From positions 1 through 64,000 of the forward strand of contig CAVSZI010000017.1 in assembly GCA_963732345.1 (NCBI GenBank): a stretch of 64,000 bases of DNA. The letters are read 5' to 3'. Each line of letters opens with the position of its first letter. Positions within the stretch are counted from its first letter, which is position 1. The stretch is from Bog-532 sp963732345 (lineage in GTDB: Bacteria > Actinomycetota > Actinomycetes > Streptosporangiales > Streptosporangiaceae). The notes below the pieces were generated by a model that did not search any database, was not told the origin of the DNA, and was given only the letters and a program-made list of their open reading frames with translations. The translations under genes were made by a program, and so were the position numbers. This document shows positions 18,336 through 26,237 of the stretch, in pieces.

Positions 18336-21300
18336 CACGTGCTGAAGTATTTCGCCTCGGGGTGATGAACCACGAGCGCGTCGGTGGACTGCTCGGGAAC
18401 GAGCTGCATCTCCTCGGTGAGCTCGACCCCGATGTCGCCGGGCCGCAGCAGCCGGGCGACCTTGGCGCGGTCGGCCAGGTCCGGGCAGGCCGGGTAGCCG
18501 AACGAGTACCGCGCGCCCCGGTAGCCCAGCCGGAAGAAGTCCTCGATGTGGGCCGAGTCCTGCGCGCCGAAGCCCAGCTCGCTCCGGATCCGGGCGTGCC
18601 AGTACTCGGCGAGCGCCTCGGTGAGCTGCACGGACAGGCCGTGCAGCTCGAGGTAGTCACGGTAGGAGTTCTTCGCGAACAGCTCGCCGGTGGCCTCGCT
18701 GACCCGCGATCCCATGGTGGCGAGCTGGAACGCCACGACGTCGGTCCGGCCGGATGCGCGGGAGGCGAAGAAGTCGGCCAGGCACAGCCGCCGGTCCCGC
18801 CGCTGCCGCGGGAACGTGAAACGCTCCCGTTCCTTCCCGTCGTCGTCCAGCACGATCAGGTCATTGCCCTCGCTGACGCAGCGGAAATAGCCGTACACCA
18901 CGGCCGCCTCGAGCAGGCCCTCAGCCCGGGCGCGTTCCAGCCACATCCGCAGCCTCGGCCGGCCGTGCTCCTCCACCAGCTCCTCGTACGTCACCCCGCC
19001 GTCGCGGCGGGACGGCTTGAGGCCCCACTGCCCCATGAAGGTGGCCCGCTCGTCCAGGTAGGCGGCGTACTCGGCGAGCGGAACGCCCTTGATGACCCGC
19101 GTGCCCCAGAACGGCGGCTCGGGCACCTCGGCCAGCTCGGCCACGTCCGAGCGGGCGGTCCCCTCGCCGTTCGGGGAAACAGCGCCGTCCGGCAGGGAGC
19201 GCAGCGGACGGCGTACTTGCCGGGTCCGGCGCTCGGGCAGCTGCGCCCCGGCCTCGCCCCGCTTGACCGCCATCACCGCGTCCATCAGCCGCAGGCCCTC
19301 GAACGCGTCCCGCGCGTACCGGACCTCGCCGTCGAACAGCGCGCCGAGGTCCTGCTCGACGTAGGCGCGGGTCAGCGCGGCGCCGCCCAGCAGGATGGGC
19401 CAGCGGACGGCCAGGCCGCGGGAGTTCAGTTCGGCCAGGTTGTCCCGCATCACGACGGTCGACTTGACCAGCAGCCCGGACATGCCGATCGCGTCCGCGC
19501 CCGACTCCTCCGCCGCGGCGATGATCGCGGAGATCGGCTGCTTGATGCCGATGTTCACCACGTCGTAGCCGTTGTTGGACAAGATGATGTCGACCAGGTT
19601 CTTGCCGATGTCGTGCACGTCACCCTTGACCGTGGCCAGCACGATCCTGCCCTTGCCGTCCTCGTCCGTCCGCTCCATGTGCGGTTCCAGGTACCCGACG
19701 GCGCTCTTCATCACCTCGGCCGAAGCGAGCACGAATGGCAGCTGCATCTGCCCGGACCCGAACAGCTCACCGACGGTCTTCATGCCGTCGAGCAGGGTGT
19801 CGTTCACGATCTCCAGCGCGGGCCGCTGGGCCAGGGCCTCGTCCAGGTCGGCCTCCAGGCCTTTCCGCTCCCCGTCGATGATCCGGCGCTTCAGCCGGTC
19901 CCACAGCGGCAGCGCGGCCAGCTCGGCCGCCCGGCTCTCCTTGATCGCGGCCATGTCCACACCCTCGAACATGTCGAGGAAGCGGCCCAGTGGGTCGTAG
20001 TCCGGGCGGCGCCGGTCGTAGACCAGGTCGAGGGCCACCTGCCGCTGCTCGTCCGGGATCCGGGCCATCGGCGTGATCCGGGAGGCGTGCACGATGGCCG
20101 AATCGAGCCCGGCCCGCACGCATTCGGCCAGGAACACCGAGTTGAGCACGGCACGCGCGGCCGGCCTGAGCCCGAACGACACGTTGGAGACGCCGAGCGT
20201 CGTCTGCACGTCCGGGTAGCGCCGTTTGAGCTCGGCGATCGCCCCGATCGTCTCGATCGCGTCCCGCCGGGTCTCCTCCTGGCCGGTGGCGATCGGGAAG
20301 GTCAGGCAGTCCACGATGATGTCCGACCGGTGCATGCCCCAGTTACCGGTCAGGTCCTCGATCAGCCGGGTCGCGACGGCGATCTTCCAGTCCGCCGTGC
20401 GGGCCTGGCCCTGCTCGTCGATGGTGAGCGCGATGACCGCGGCGCCGTGCTCACGCACCATCGGCATGACGCGCGCGATCCGCGACCCGGGCCCGTCGCC
20501 GTCCTCGTAGTTGACCGAGTTGATCACCGCGCGGCCGCCGAGCAGCTCGAGCCCGGCCTCGATGACCGGGGGCTCGGTGGAGTCCAGGACGAGGGGCAGG
20601 GTGGCGGCGGTGGCGAAGCGCCCGGCGATCTCCCGCATGTCCGCCACGCCGTCCCGGCCGACGTAGTCGACGCACACGTCCAGCAGGTGGGCCCCGTCCC
20701 GGGTCTGCGCCCGGGCGATCTCCACGCACTCGTCGTACCGGTCGGCCGCCATGGCCTCACGGAACGCCTTCGACCCGTTGGCGTTGGTCCGCTCGCCGAT
20801 GGCCAGGAACGTCGTGTCCTGCTGGAACGGAACGTGCGCGTACAGCGAGGCGACACCGGGCTCGGGGCGCGGGCGACGCGCGACCGGGGCGCGGCCGCCG
20901 ACCCGCTGGACGACCGCGGCGATGTGCTCCGGGGTGGTCCCGCAGCACCCGCCGACCAGCGACAGGCCGAACTCAGCGGTGAAGCGCTCGTGCGCGTCGG
21001 CGAGCTGGCCCGGCGTGAGCGGGTAGCGGGCCCCGCTGGCCGTCAGCTCGGGCAGGCCCGCGTTGGGCATGCAGGACAGCGGGATGCGGGCGTGCGCGGC
21101 CAGATAGCGCAGGTGCTCGCTCATCTCCCCGGGGCCGGTGGCGCAGTTCAGCCCGATGACGTCGATGCCGAGCGGCTCCAGGGCGGTGAGCGCCGCCCCG
21201 ATCTCGCTGCCGAGCAGCATGGCGCCGGTCGTCTCGATCGTCACGTGCGCGATCAGCACGACGTCGGTGGACGCCGCGGCGATCGCCCGCCTGGCCCCGA

Positions 21301-21847
21301 TGATGGCGGCCTTGGCCTGCAGCAGGTCCTGGCAGGTCTCGATGATGAGCGCGTCGGCGCCGCCCGCCAGCAGGCCGGCCGCGTTCTCCTGGTAGGCGTC
21401 ACGGAGGGTGGCGAAACTGACGTGCCCCAGCGTCGGCAGCTTGGTCCCGGGCCCCATGGAACCGAGCACCCAGCGCGGCCGGCCGGGCTCGGACACCGCG
21501 TCCACGGCCTCGCGGGCGATGCGCGCGCCCGCCTCGGACAGCTCGGTGATCCGGTCCGCGATGCCGTACTCGCCGAGGTTGGCGAAGTTGGCGCCGAACG
21601 TGTTGGTCGTGACGCAGTCCGCCCCGGCGGAAAGGTACGCGTCATGAACCGAGCGCACAATGTCCGGGCGCGACACGTTCAGGATCTCGTTGCAGCCCTC
21701 GTGCCCCTGGAAGTCGTCCAGCACGGCGTCGCTGGCCTGCAGCATCGTGCCCATGGCGCCGTCCGCCACCAGCACGCGGCTGGCCAGCGCCGACCGCAGT
21801 CCGCCGCCCCCGTGTCTTTTCGCTGCATCTGTCTCAGGCGCGTTCAT
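18335..21847 (-). CDS. metH: Cobalamin-dependent methionine synthase MetH
   Basis: MetH transfers a methyl group from 5-methyltetrahydrofolate to homocysteine via methylcobalamin. All modules are visible in about 1170 residues: the homocysteine-binding barrel (VLVADGAMGTMLQ at the start, and the zinc ligands of LNCATG and GGCCGTTPEHI); the pterin-binding domain (FLAIGERTNANGSKAFREAM); the B12 cap and Rossmann domains (GDVHDIGKNLVDIIL, with His as the lower cobalt ligand); and the C-terminal AdoMet activation domain (GRTDVVAFQLATMG, YSFGYPACPDLADR). The ATG at 21847 stands 7 bases after TACACT and lacks a ribosome site. Alternative ATGs lie at 21850 and further upstream. I saw no recognisable cobalamin riboswitch. 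Confidence 0.95.
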   Translation of the reverse strand: MNAPETDAAKRHGGGGLRSALASRVLVADGAMGTMLQASDAVLDDFQGHEGCNEILNVSRPDIVRSVHDAYLSAGADCVTTNTFGANFANLGEYGIADRITELSEAGARIAREAVDAVSEPGRPRWVLGSMGPGTKLPTLGHVSFATLRDAYQENAAGLLAGGADALIIETCQDLLQAKAAIIGARRAIAAASTDVVLIAHVTIETTGAMLLGSEIGAALTALEPLGIDVIGLNCATGPGEMSEHLRYLAAHARIPLSCMPNAGLPELTASGARYPLTPGQLADAHERFTAEFGLSLVGGCCGTTPEHIAAVVQRVGGRAPVARRPRPEPGVASLYAHVPFQQDTTFLAIGERTNANGSKAFREAMAADRYDECVEIARAQTRDGAHLLDVCVDYVGRDGVADMREIAGRFATAATLPLVLDSTEPPVIEAGLELLGGRAVINSVNYEDGDGPGSRIARVMPMVREHGAAVIALTIDEQGQARTADWKIAVATRLIEDLTGNWGMHRSDIIVDCLTFPIATGQEETRRDAIETIGAIAELKRRYPDVQTTLGVSNVSFGLRPAARAVLNSVFLAECVRAGLDSAIVHASRITPMARIPDEQRQVALDLVYDRRRPDYDPLGRFLDMFEGVDMAAIKESRAAELAALPLWDRLKRRIIDGERKGLEADLDEALAQRPALEIVNDTLLDGMKTVGELFGSGQMQLPFVLASAEVMKSAVGYLEPHMERTDEDGKGRIVLATVKGDVHDIGKNLVDIILSNNGYDVVNIGIKQPISAIIAAAEESGADAIGMSGLLVKSTVVMRDNLAELNSRGLAVRWPILLGGAALTRAYVEQDLGALFDGEVRYARDAFEGLRLMDAVMAVKRGEAGAQLPERRTRQVRRPLRSLPDGAVSPNGEGTARSDVAELAEVPEPPFWGTRVIKGVPLAEYAAYLDERATFMGQWGLKPSRRDGGVTYEELVEEHGRPRLRMWLERARAEGLLEAAVVYGYFRCVSEGNDLIVLDDDGKERERFTFPRQRRDRRLCLADFFASRASGRTDVVAFQLATMGSRVSEATGELFAKNSYRDYLELHGLSVQLTEALAEYWHARIRSELGFGAQDSAHIEDFFRLGYRGARYSFGYPACPDLADRAKVARLLRPGDIGVELTEEMQLVPEQSTDALVVHHPEAKYFST

Positions 21848-21860
21848 CATGTCCAGTGTA
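21848..21860 (-). promoter_or_regulatory. -10 element before metH, probable leaderless start
   Basis: On the minus strand TACACT (21860-21855) is followed after 7 bases by the ATG at 21847. Confidence 0.4.
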
Positions 21861-22085
21861 CGGATCGGAGGTTGCTGCATGATACTCAAGAGCAACCGGG
21901 ACGGACCGGAGATACGCGTTGCGCATGCCGATCACGGCCCACACGGTCCTGGGGTGGGGCGGATGCTGCCCGCAGGGCCGCCGACAACGTAGGCTGGGCA
22001 CACGGCAGCGCTCGGTGACCGTGCGCGTCGTGCCCGGTGTCACCGGCCCGATGTCGCTGGCACAGCCAAACTTGGCAGGAGCGGA

Positions 22086-23090
22086 GTGGCGCACGCGGCC
22101 CGCGCGGCGCGCAGGTACAGGGAGGAGGGGGGAGGCATCGAGTTCGATAGTCTGGGCAAGCTCACCTCACCTGTCGCGATCGCCGCCTTCGAGGGCTGGA
22201 ACGACGCCGGGGAGGCCGCGAGCGGCGTAATCAGCCATCTGGGAATCGCCTGGCAGGCGCAGCCGATCGCCGCCATCGAACCCGAGGACTTCTACGACTT
22301 CCAGGTGACGCGGCCGGTCGTCGAGATAACGGAGGGCCGGATCGAGCGGCTCGTCTGGCCCACCACGCGACTGTCGGTGGCGCGCGCGGGCGCCGCACCC
22401 GACCCGGCCGCGACCGCCGGCGACGGGACGGATCCGGCCGGCGCGGAGGACGGCGAGGAACGCGAGAGCGCGGCCACCGGAACGGGCCTGGACAAGGACA
22501 TCGTCCTGGTGCACGGGATCGAGCCGAACATGCGCTGGCGCACGTTCACCAGTGAGCTGGTCCAGGGCCTCATCGATCTGGAGGTCGAATCGGTCATCCT
22601 GCTCGGCGCGCTGCTGGCCGACGCGCCGCACACCCGGCCGGTACCGGTCTCCGTGGGCGCGTCGGACCCCAAGCTGTCGGCCACCGTGACCGCGCCGTTC
22701 TCCGACTACAAGGGACCGACGGGCATCCTGGGCGTGGTGCAGCACGCGCTGGCCGGGGCCGGCATCCCGGCCGTGTCGCTGTGGGCATCGGTGCCGCATT
22801 ACGTGGCCACGCCGCCGAACCCCAAGGCCACGCTGGCCCTGCTGCGGGGCGTGGAGGACATCCTGGACGCTTCCCTGCCGCTGGCCGACCTGGCCGAGGA
22901 GGCCCGGGCCTGGGAGCGCGGTGTCGACGAGCTCGCGCAGCAGGATTCCGAGGTCGCCGAGTATGTCCGCACGCTCGAGGAAGCGAAGGACGCCACCGAC
23001 CTGCCGCAGGCCAGCGGGGACGCTATCGCGCGCGAGTTTGAGCGGTACCTCAGGCGGCGCGGGCGCCGCGGGGAACCCGGCGGCATCTGA
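22086..23090 (+). CDS. PAC2 family protein
   Basis: A PAC2-domain protein, the fold of proteasome-assembly chaperone 2, widespread in actinomycetes and of unknown biochemical role. The hallmark start region IEFDSLGKLTSPVAIAAFEGWNDAGEAASG is clear. It is followed by VLVHGIEPNMRWRTF and by SVPHYVATPPNPKATLALLRG, typical of the family. The GTG at 22086 has AGGAG upstream and is used here. Relatives usually begin at the equivalent of IEFDSL, where an in-frame ATC (22137) follows a very strong GGAGG run, so an unusual ATC start is possible. It is divergent from metH. Confidence 0.87.
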   Translation: MAHAARAARRYREEGGGIEFDSLGKLTSPVAIAAFEGWNDAGEAASGVISHLGIAWQAQPIAAIEPEDFYDFQVTRPVVEITEGRIERLVWPTTRLSVARAGAAPDPAATAGDGTDPAGAEDGEERESAATGTGLDKDIVLVHGIEPNMRWRTFTSELVQGLIDLEVESVILLGALLADAPHTRPVPVSVGASDPKLSATVTAPFSDYKGPTGILGVVQHALAGAGIPAVSLWASVPHYVATPPNPKATLALLRGVEDILDASLPLADLAEEARAWERGVDELAQQDSEVAEYVRTLEEAKDATDLPQASGDAIAREFERYLRRRGRRGEPGGI

Positions 23091-23169
23091 GCCGCTGGCG
23101 CTGAGGTTAGCTCTGGCGCCAGGCGGGCTCCGCGACATGTCCGTTCGGCATCATGATTCCGAACGGACG

Positions 23170-24015
23170 TCAGTAGGGCGGCCAGGGAATGGCGGGCCAG
23201 TCCTCCGGCGGGTACGGATGCACGCGGTGCTTGAGCAGCTTTTCCGCCCGGATGCTCATGGCCGCCAGTTCCCCGGGACTGAGCCACTGGGACAGCTCGC
23301 TGGCCAGCTCGCCGCTTTCCAGCAGCGCGCACAGCCGCCGCAGGGCCTCCACCGCCCGCTGGGGCAGGCTCTTGCCGCGCCACTGCCACAGCACGGTGCG
23401 CAGCTTATAGTCCTCGGCGAAGCAGACGCCGTGATCGCAGCCGAACAGATGGCCGCCGCCTGTCGGCAGCAGGTGCCCGATCTTCCGGTCGGCGTTGTTC
23501 ACGACCGCGTCGAAGACCGCCAGGTCACGCAGGCCGGTGTGGTCGCCGCGGCGCGCGAGCTCGATCAGGTCCACCTGCGGGTCGATGTCGATCCAGAGCT
23601 GGCACATGCCCGGGCCGTAGGGCCCGTCGCGCATCACCGTCGGCGGCACCACGTCCCAGCTCGCCGCGCGGGAGACGACGTAGGCGGCGACCTCCCGCCC
23701 GGCCAGCGTCCCGGTCGGGAAGTCCCATAGCGGGCGCTCCCCCGTGACCGGCTTGTAGACGCACGCGGCCTGGTAGTCACTGGAGCTGACCGCGCAGTAC
23801 CAGGTCTGGTTGGACGCCTCGACCAGCCGGCCCAGGATCTCCAGGCTGCCGTGGGCCAGCAGTTGCAGGGCCGCCTCGTCCCCGGGCACTGATCCCGGAC
23901 CGGAACCGTTACCGCCTGCCTCGGGCGGTGCGGCCCGGTCGCGGCGCTTGGCGCCCGCGCGCCGGCCGGCGCCGGGCGGCCGGCGCCGGGGAGGACTCGC
24001 GAACCCGTCAAGCAC
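23170..24015 (-). CDS. SCO1664-family protein (phosphatidylinositol-kinase-like fold)
   Basis: A member of the actinobacterial SCO1664 family, distantly related to PI3/4-kinase-like folds. After a variable basic N-terminus, the body shows WYCAVSSSDYQAACVYKPVTGERPLWDFP, LWIDIDPQVDLIELA and the kinase-like pair AVFDAVVNNADRKIGHLL and GCDHGVCFAEDYKLRTVLW. The GTG at 24015 overlaps the end of the DUF3090 gene by 8 bases. It is the third gene of a conserved run: histidine phosphatase, DUF3090, SCO1664. The activity is unproven. Confidence 0.85.
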   Translation of the reverse strand: MLDGFASPPRRRPPGAGRRAGAKRRDRAAPPEAGGNGSGPGSVPGDEAALQLLAHGSLEILGRLVEASNQTWYCAVSSSDYQAACVYKPVTGERPLWDFPTGTLAGREVAAYVVSRAASWDVVPPTVMRDGPYGPGMCQLWIDIDPQVDLIELARRGDHTGLRDLAVFDAVVNNADRKIGHLLPTGGGHLFGCDHGVCFAEDYKLRTVLWQWRGKSLPQRAVEALRRLCALLESGELASELSQWLSPGELAAMSIRAEKLLKHRVHPYPPEDWPAIPWPPY

Positions 24016-24562
24016 TGGCGCGGTGCCCGTTCTGCCGTGGGCAGATGTGCCCGTCGGCGCTCAGCGGAAGCCCGCACAGCGGGCACGGCGGCCGGCCAGC
24101 GGCTACGATCCGCAGCGCGCGCTGGGCGAACGCCCGGGCGGCGCCGGGGGTGATCCGCACCCTCAGCACGCCTGGCCCGTCGGCCGGGACCTCTTCCGCC
24201 AACGGCTCAACCGGCTCCTCCGACGCCTCCTGAGCCTCGATGACGACCCGGCCCTCGTCCCCGTCCCAGGCCAGCGCAATCGCGCCGACCCGGAAGTCCT
24301 CCGTCACCGGCATGTCGAGGGGCGCGTCATCCTCCAGGCTGGTCGGCGGTGCCGCTGGGAGCTCCGGGGAGGCGCCGCGCCGTAGCACCTCGTCGAGTAG
24401 CTCGTCGAGACGCTCCGCGAGCAAGCTGACCTGGAACTTCTCCAGCGAGACACTTGTGACACGACCGCGGGAGGTGGCCTGGAGGTAGAACGTCCGGTCC
24501 CCCGGCTGCCCGACGGACCCGGCCACGAACCTCTCCGGCGGGTCATACATGTAGACCGGCAT
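24008..24562 (-). CDS. DUF3090 family protein
   Basis: A DUF3090 protein of about 184 residues with the typical start YMYDPPERFVAGSVGQPGDRTFYLQA and a C-terminal zinc-ribbon-like end CPLCGLPLSADGHICPRQNGH. AGGAGG directly abuts the ATG at 24562, which is very short spacing. An ATG four codons on (24550) is about 12 bases from it, so the true start is uncertain by four residues. It lies 4 bases after the histidine phosphatase stop and overlaps the SCO1664-family gene. The function is unknown. Confidence 0.88.
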   Translation of the reverse strand: MPVYMYDPPERFVAGSVGQPGDRTFYLQATSRGRVTSVSLEKFQVSLLAERLDELLDEVLRRGASPELPAAPPTSLEDDAPLDMPVTEDFRVGAIALAWDGDEGRVVIEAQEASEEPVEPLAEEVPADGPGVLRVRITPGAARAFAQRALRIVAAGRPPCPLCGLPLSADGHICPRQNGHRASA

Positions 24563-24566
24563 CCTC

Positions 24567-25424
24567 CTATCCTTGCGCGTCCGCTGGCGGTTCGTGAACG
24601 GCAGGTGCCCCGGTCTTTGTCCCGGTCCGCGCCCCAGTGCGTGCCCCGGTCTGGGCTTCTGCCGGAAAGTTGTGCGGATTAGCCCCGGCTCCGCCGCCCA
24701 CCACGGCGTCACTCTCATGGCGCTGGCCCTTCTTGCCCGCGTTCTTGCCCGCGTTCTTGCCCGCGTTCTCCGAATCCCTTTCACCGGGGGCCGGCGGCAT
24801 CAGGTCCTCGATGCCGCCGCCGGTGTCGTTCATCCGCAGCAGGAAGGGCCGCAGCGGCGTGTAGCGGATGACGGTCAGCGAGCAGGGGTCGGCCTGGATT
24901 CGCTGGCTGAGGTCGAGGTGCAGTCCCAGGCAGTCGGCGATGATGCCCTTGATCACGTCTCCGTGCGAGCAGATCAGGTAGGTCGCCGTGGGGCCCAGGG
25001 TGGCGTTCCACTCCCGGACGGCGGCGACCGCGCGGTGCTGGGTGTCCATCATGGATTCCCCGTCGGGGCCGGGGAAGCGGACGGCGCTCGGGTGGGCCTG
25101 GACGACCCGCCACAGCGGCTCCTTGACCAGCTTCCGCAGCGGCTTGCCGGTCCAGTCGCCGTACCGGCACTCGCCGAGCCGCTCGTCCTGGCGAATCTCC
25201 GGGCCGCGGCCGTCCCGGGCGGCGGCGACCGCCTCGGCGGTCTGGCGGCAGCGGTCCAGCGGACTCGTGACGATCGCGTCGAGCGGCAGCCGCGCCAGCC
25301 GGGTGCCGAGCGCGCGGGCCTGCGCGCGGCCCTGGTCGTCCAGCGGTATGCCTGGCGTCCATCCCGATAGCGTGTGGCCGGTCGCCGCGGTCAGGCCATG
25401 GCGCACCAGCAGGACGGTCGTCAC
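24567..25424 (-). CDS. Histidine phosphatase (MSMEG_4193-type phosphoglycerate-mutase-like)
   Basis: A histidine phosphatase with the nucleophile motif VLLVRHGLTAATG at the N-terminus, SPLDRCRQTAEAV, and the second catalytic histidine in LICSHGDVIKGI. It heads the conserved phosphatase-DUF3090-SCO1664 run of actinomycetes, where the family is named after MSMEG_4193. The C-terminal 60 residues are low-complexity (NAGKNAGKNAGKK, then TGARTGARTGTKTGA), with short codon-level tandem repeats. The start is the GTG at 25424. The substrate is unknown. Confidence 0.88.
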   Translation of the reverse strand: MTTVLLVRHGLTAATGHTLSGWTPGIPLDDQGRAQARALGTRLARLPLDAIVTSPLDRCRQTAEAVAAARDGRGPEIRQDERLGECRYGDWTGKPLRKLVKEPLWRVVQAHPSAVRFPGPDGESMMDTQHRAVAAVREWNATLGPTATYLICSHGDVIKGIIADCLGLHLDLSQRIQADPCSLTVIRYTPLRPFLLRMNDTGGGIEDLMPPAPGERDSENAGKNAGKNAGKKGQRHESDAVVGGGAGANPHNFPAEAQTGARTGARTGTKTGAPAVHEPPADAQG

Positions 25425-25434
25425 GAGTCTGACT

Positions 25435-26121
25435 TTAGCTTGACCCGGGACCAGCTAGATCCGGCCAGGGGGCGCCGGCGTCACGCTGATCAGCGCAGAT
25501 CACGAAGACCGCCGACCCGAACGCCAGCCGGTCCCCGGCCTGCACCAGCACGGCGTCACGGACCCGCCATCCGTTCAGCCTGGTGCCGTTGGTGGAGCCG
25601 AGGTCGGTGAGGAGCCAGCGGCCCGCCGCGTGCTCCAGCCGGGCGTGCCACCTGGACACGGACAGGTCCTCGATCAGCAGGTCACACGCGCTGTCCCGGC
25701 CGATCGTGTACCGGATGCCGGGGGCCGGGCGGGGGAAGGACAGGGCGGCCGGGCGGCGGGCGGCCCTGGGCGGTGAACCGGGGCGCGCCCCGAGGCCCTC
25801 CCGGGCCGCGCCGGACAGCGTCTCGATCTCCGCGGCGAGCATCTCACGCCCGCGCCGGGCGCGCTCCCTGATCTCGGCACGCAGGCTGGACAGGGCCCCC
25901 AGGCCGGGGCGGCGGCGCGGCAGGTCGGTGAACAGGCCGTCCAGCTGCCGGCGGTCCCGGGCCCCGAGCGCCTCGTCCATTCGGTGCATGAACGTGTCGT
26001 GGGAGAGCCGCCCCTCCGCGAAGCGCTCGCCCAGCTCGCTGACCGCCTCGTCGCGCTCCTCATCGGAAGCGCGGACAATGACGTCCGGGGTGGTGGGCGC
26101 CTCCGGCGATGAGCCTCCCAT
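25435..26121 (-). CDS. DUF1707 and FHA domain protein
   Basis: A 228-residue signalling protein. The N-terminal DUF1707 domain (RASDEERDEAVSELGERFAE, then DTFMHRMDEALGARDRRQL) is a putative DNA- or membrane-associated module of actinomycetes. The C-terminal FHA domain binds phosphothreonine peptides: YTIGRDSACDLLIEDLSVSRWHARLE with conserved Gly-Arg, Ser and His, and LTDLGSTNGTRLNG. The ATG at 26121 lacks a ribosome site, but GATACT lies 6 bases upstream on this strand, suggesting a leaderless transcript. It is divergent from the RecD-like helicase. Confidence 0.87.
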   Translation of the reverse strand: MGGSSPEAPTTPDVIVRASDEERDEAVSELGERFAEGRLSHDTFMHRMDEALGARDRRQLDGLFTDLPRRRPGLGALSSLRAEIRERARRGREMLAAEIETLSGAAREGLGARPGSPPRAARRPAALSFPRPAPGIRYTIGRDSACDLLIEDLSVSRWHARLEHAAGRWLLTDLGSTNGTRLNGWRVRDAVLVQAGDRLAFGSAVFVICADQRDAGAPWPDLAGPGSS

Positions 26122-26224
26122 AACAGGAGTATCCGTGCGGGATCCCCGCATGGGCAAGCAGAGCGCCCGATTAACACGGGGCAGCGGCCGCTCGGAGGCC
26201 GGTGAGAACATCGTGGGGCTGGGC

Positions 26225-26237
26225 TACGCTGGCCGGG
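26225..26237 (+). promoter_or_regulatory. -10 element of a probable leaderless promoter
   Basis: TACGCT (26225-26230), then 7 bases, then the ATG of the helicase gene at 26238. It is the same hexamer and spacing as before the RecB-family gene at 8093. Confidence 0.5.

Noticed and set aside
18335..21847. Long plus-strand frame antisense to metH
   Set aside because: A typical high-GC shadow; every MetH domain is intact on the minus strand.
21848..22085. Cobalamin riboswitch upstream of metH
   Set aside because: The space is short, the start looks leaderless, and I could not find a B12-box-like segment.
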